A DNA stretch of 64,000 nucleotides, taken from NCBI RefSeq assembly GCF_001421745.1, contig NZ_LMKW01000009.1, positions 285,507 to 349,506 of the forward strand, in the 5' to 3' direction. A program made the translations under genes and the position numbers. The notes beneath the pieces are model-generated. The model was not told the origin of the DNA. It saw only the letters and a list, made by a program, of their open reading frames with translations, and made no database searches. This stretch comes from Sphingomonas sp. Leaf230 (GTDB lineage Bacteria > Pseudomonadota > Alphaproteobacteria > Sphingomonadales > Sphingomonadaceae). Shown one piece after another: positions 59,310 through 64,000 of the stretch. Each line of letters opens with the position of its first letter. Positions within the stretch are counted from its first letter, which is position 1.

Positions 59310-60566
59310 CTAGTCCGATCGGTTCGTCGTGAATGCCGAACCGCGCATCGGCTGCCATGCGAAGCGGGAGAGGCTGCGCCATAGCCATTCGAGCGGACCG
59401 TAGCGGAAGCGGTCGAGCCACGGCTTCGACCAGAGTAGCATCAGCAACCAGATCGGCACGACGACGAGGTATAGCTGGGCGCGGGAGAGGTCGCCGTACA
59501 GTCCGAAGCCGTAGCCGTAGAAGATGGTCGTACAGATCAGCGTCGTGCCGAGATAGTTGGAGAACGCCATGCGCCCTGCCGCGGAGACGCGAGTCGTCAG
59601 CCAGCCGCCGGGTCGTGCAAGCAGGATGATCGCGGCCGCATAGCCGATGATCGTGAGCGGCCTCAGCGGGGTCGCAAGCGTCAGCCACGAAAGAGCGACG
59701 TACCGTGCGTCGAACCCGTGGGCGATGTCGAAGGTCGCGATGGCGGCGTACGCTGCCAAGCCGATCGTGACGCCGGTGACCGCCACGACGGCATAGCGCT
59801 TTCGTGACCAATCGCCGGTCAGGAAGCCGGATCGCAGCCCGGCCATGCCAAGCAGCATGAAGCCGAGCGTTTCCGGGCCGGTGGCGGTCAGCGACGTGAT
59901 TGGCCCGACCGCGTGTTGCCAGCGCCACGCGACCATATCGCTCCATCCGCCGCGCCCGACGGCCAGTTCGCGCTCGACACCGGCGGGGGAGGGCTGGCCG
60001 AACTGATCCGCCAGCGATTGCCAGTTGGCGATGATCCGCGCCGTTGCACCGGGCCGGTGCGCGGCGGCGTGAAGGTCGAACGTGTAGGCGACGAGCGTCG
60101 TCAGCTCGACCGTTTGGAGCGCGATGCAGCCGAGCCCGACGCCGATCAGCCAGCGGACCGGCAACCGCGCGAACATGTACGCGATCGCGCCGACCAATGC
60201 GTAGTGCGCGAGGATGTCGCCCCACCACAGCAGGTACAGGTGTGCGATGCCGAACACGAACAGCCACGCCATGCGGCGCAGATGGACGGTCGCCGGGTCC
60301 TCGCCATTTGCCTCGGCGCGGTCGATGACCAGCAACATCGACGCGCCGAACAGGAACGAGAACAGCCCGCGCATCTTGCCGTCGATGACGATGAAGGTGG
60401 TGGTCCAGGCGATCAGGTCTGGCGTGCTCGGCCAGCCCATTGAGGCGGGGGTCATGTAGGCGAATTCGGGGAAGCCGAACGCGGCAATGTTGGCGGCCAG
60501 GATACCCATGACGGCGACGCCTCGGATGAGGTCTAGCGTGGCTATTCTGGCGGGGGTGGGGGTCAT
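59310..60566 (-). CDS. DUF418 (YeiB-like) membrane protein
   Basis: 418 aa with about 9-10 membrane segments. The DUF418 family pattern is clear: RIATLDLIRGVAVMGILAAN at the start, KMRGLFSFLFGASMLL, RRMAWLFVFGIAHLYLLWWG, and near the end GRMAFSNYLGTTLICTTIFY and YGPLEWLWRSLSRF. The function is unknown, but the fold resembles membrane acyltransferases. ATG 60566 is chosen by homology. The 31-bp element shared with rmuC ends 10 bp before this start. Confidence 0.88.
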   Translation of the reverse strand: MTPTPARIATLDLIRGVAVMGILAANIAAFGFPEFAYMTPASMGWPSTPDLIAWTTTFIVIDGKMRGLFSFLFGASMLLVIDRAEANGEDPATVHLRRMAWLFVFGIAHLYLLWWGDILAHYALVGAIAYMFARLPVRWLIGVGLGCIALQTVELTTLVAYTFDLHAAAHRPGATARIIANWQSLADQFGQPSPAGVERELAVGRGGWSDMVAWRWQHAVGPITSLTATGPETLGFMLLGMAGLRSGFLTGDWSRKRYAVVAVTGVTIGLAAYAAIATFDIAHGFDARYVALSWLTLATPLRPLTIIGYAAAIILLARPGGWLTTRVSAAGRMAFSNYLGTTLICTTIFYGYGFGLYGDLSRAQLYLVVVPIWLLMLLWSKPWLDRFRYGPLEWLWRSLSRFAWQPMRGSAFTTNRSD

Positions 60567-60576
60567 GCGAGCTGCC

Positions 60577-60607
60577 GGAAGTGCACAAAGTGCAGACGCT
60601 GGCGCAG
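60577..60607 (-). promoter_or_regulatory. 31-bp element shared with the rmuC upstream region
   Basis: Identical to the reverse complement of 31140-31170. It lies 10 bp upstream of the DUF418 start codon, in the same orientation relative to the gene as the copy before rmuC. Confidence 0.55.
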
Positions 60608-60958
60608 TATTTCGCGGGGCTGTTGTAGGGGTAGTGGCATGACATGGGCGCGTTCGGCTGCACTTTAGGAGTGGTCGGCTTTGGCTGGGTTGGACGGACC
60701 TAGGCAGCGCTTCATCGACACTTGGGTTCGGGCGCGGCGTCTTGGTAGCGCGGTAGGAGAGTAATGCGGTCATGGTTTGACGCTGGCATATCGCGGTGGT
60801 GTAGGACAGGCCGGTTTGACGGGTATCTTAGGGTAGCGTTGCGTTTCGTTTTGGCGGATCCGTCAGCTGGTCGGTGATGTGATCCACCTGTCGTTTCTGC
60901 GTGATGCCCTGCCGAACTGCGCCTCTTGTCGTCCAAGCTGCTCCACCTCTCCCGTTAC

Positions 60959-61036
60959 TCTAGGTGAAGCTGGGGTATTGCTGTTGGCGAGCGCTGTGGT
61001 CCGATGTGGGAGATCCCAGCTTTCGCTGGAATGACG
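60959..61036. repeat. Decayed element of the AGCGAAAGCT family
   Basis: The left arm has GTGAAGCTGGGGTATTG where intact copies have AGCGAAAGCTGGGGTAT; the right arm ATCCCAGCTTTCGCTGGAAT is well kept. Confidence 0.7.
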
Positions 61037-61092
61037 GAGGGGGGTGGCCGAGCTCTACTTTAGAACGATCGGACGACATCTCTTGGTTCGTT

Positions 61093-61145
61093 GTTCTCCC
61101 GCGAAGGCGGGAGCCCAGACTGGTTCCCTGCCTTTGCGGGGAAAC
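61093..61145. repeat. 53-bp element (GTTCTCCCGCGAAGGCGGGA type)
   Basis: Third short-form copy, with a diverged right arm (TTCCCTGCCTTTGCGGGGAA). Confidence 0.88.
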
Positions 61146-61175
61146 ATGGTGGAAGCGCGGCGGCTTCTCAGTGTT

Positions 61176-61281
61176 GCCACCCCGGCGGAGGCCGGGGCCC
61201 AATTGGGGGACGGTTGTGACTGGGGGCAGCGCTTCGTTACTGCGGCTTTCCCGGTTGGGCCCCGGCCTTCGCCGGGGTGGC
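61176..61281. repeat. 106-bp element (CCCCGGCGGAGGCCGGGG type)
   Basis: GCCACCCCGGCGGAGGCCGG with an inverted partner ending CCGGGGTGGC. It lies ~85 bp past the purL stop. Confidence 0.9.
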
Positions 61282-61365
61282 GCTCGTGGGGGCAGGCAGT
61301 GGCAAGCAGCGGTAGCCGGTAGCCAGCAGCAGGCTGCGTTCTAGTTCGCCCGCCGTCGCGTTGCC

Positions 61366-63594
<2,229 letters not shown>

Positions 63595-63794
63595 GGGGCG
63601 GCAGATAGCGGTGCCGGCGGTCCGCGTCACCCTTTGTACGTCAGATTCCTGTGGCGGAGCCGCGTAAAAGGTTTCGGGGCCAGTCCATACGCGTCTCGAC
63701 CGGTTCGTTTCGGACCCAATCCCGCTGGACTCGACAGTCGTCCCGTGAGGAACTCCAGTAACGGATCAGCATGGATCCGGAGGAGGAAATACTC
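63595..63794. other. Divergent intergenic region before the DUF1842 gene
   Basis: 200 bases that should hold the purL promoter (minus strand) and that of the right-edge gene. No repeat or clear promoter box was identified. Confidence 0.4.
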
Positions 63795-64000
63795 ATGACC
63801 GAGCCGGTTGGATATTACCAAGTAAAGCTGGACGTCAAGCATGGCGGATTTGCAGGCGCGCCGACGCTTCATCTCGATCTCGGCGTGAATGCACCGACCG
63901 GACAAATCTCCGGATCGGCGCAAATCACGCAAGCATTGCCACCACCTTACGGCACGACCGTCATTCCCCATGTCACGGGTGCGATCCTGCACACTGGGTT
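63795..64000 (+). CDS. DUF1842-like protein, 5' part (continues past window)
   Basis: ATG 63795 follows an AGGAGG ribosome site (63780-63785). The 68 visible residues, with VGYYQVKLDVKHGGFAGAPT, HLDLGVNAPTGQISGSAQIT and a following block with TTVIPHVTGAILHTG, resemble the DUF1842 family of small secreted or cytosolic proteins of unknown function. There is no signal peptide. The frame is still open at the window edge. Confidence 0.7.
   Translation, partial: MTEPVGYYQVKLDVKHGGFAGAPTLHLDLGVNAPTGQISGSAQITQALPPPYGTTVIPHVTGAILHTG

Larger units (their letters stand above)
60567..61365. other. 800-bp gene-free region with repeats
   Basis: No convincing gene. It holds the 31-bp shared element (60577-60607), a decayed element (60959-61036), and two intact ones (61093-61145 and 61176-61281). 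Between 60670 and 60955 the sequence is less G+C-rich and shows no signal I recognise; it may be a decayed gene or spacer. Confidence 0.6.

Noticed and set aside
60712..60936. 74-aa minus-strand frame in the gene-free region
   Set aside because: No domain, no ribosome site, and polar low-complexity composition; it is more likely chance.

Overview
The window looks like chromosomal DNA of a high-G+C alphaproteobacterium, most probably Sphingomonas or a close relative. Supporting signs are the run isoaspartyl-methyltransferase-like gene, TolC-family gene, PopZ-like (DUF2497) gene and valS; a CckA cell-cycle kinase; a complete Entner-Doudoroff gene set (zwf, pgl, edd, glk, eda); a large TonB-dependent receptor; and an unusually dense load of intergenic palindromic repeats. 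The genus is an inference from gene families and order; no rRNA or tRNA gene is visible.

Layout. 1-431: 3' end of an AraC-type regulator. 703-6355: methyltransferase, TolC-family protein, PopZ-like protein, and valS whose frame is broken at a palindromic insert. 6830-10354: MATE exporter, then minus-strand NYN-LOTUS protein, DoxX and GreB. 10559-14797: lytic transglycosylase divergent from dapA, then smpB and a DUF2062 protein. 14881-19123: two tandem M13 metallopeptidases. 19670-22457: cckA and a single-domain response regulator. 22793-27771: ilvD, a small lipoprotein, nnrE-nnrD with an in-frame repeat insertion, and an RNA m5U methyltransferase. 27827-29508 (minus): fmt-truA; 29561-30730: recR, def; 31192-32640: rmuC with a low-G+C core. 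33041-34310 (minus): rpsF-rpsR-rplI. 35025-39952: fabD, GxxExxY cassette, fabG, acpP, fabF, mltG. 40058-47469 (minus): a long directon MarR, SH3 protein, argC, zwf, pgl, edd, glk, eda. 47689-56044: secG, pyrG, TonB receptor, 4-TM protein, panB, YfgM-like protein, bamB. 56240-58374: der, TusA-like protein, Hpt protein. 58445-60566 (minus): bfd-bfr and a DUF418 protein. 61366-63594 (minus): purL. 63795-end: start of a DUF1842 protein.

Most genes are housekeeping. The unusual content is the repeats: about 30 palindromic elements in at least eight families, nearly all built as two inverted arms that each contain their own short hairpin. Most lie between genes, but one is translated inside nnrE-nnrD, one breaks valS, one supplies the stop codons of two convergent genes, and one carries a nested hairpin insertion with a 4-bp duplication. 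Separately, a PD-(D/E)XK-like GxxExxY gene bounded by 26-bp inverted repeats sits between fabD and fabG. Other points are a 31-bp identical element just upstream of both rmuC and the DUF418 gene, a cluster of four 9-bp direct repeats before fabD, and a base-composition mosaic in rmuC.
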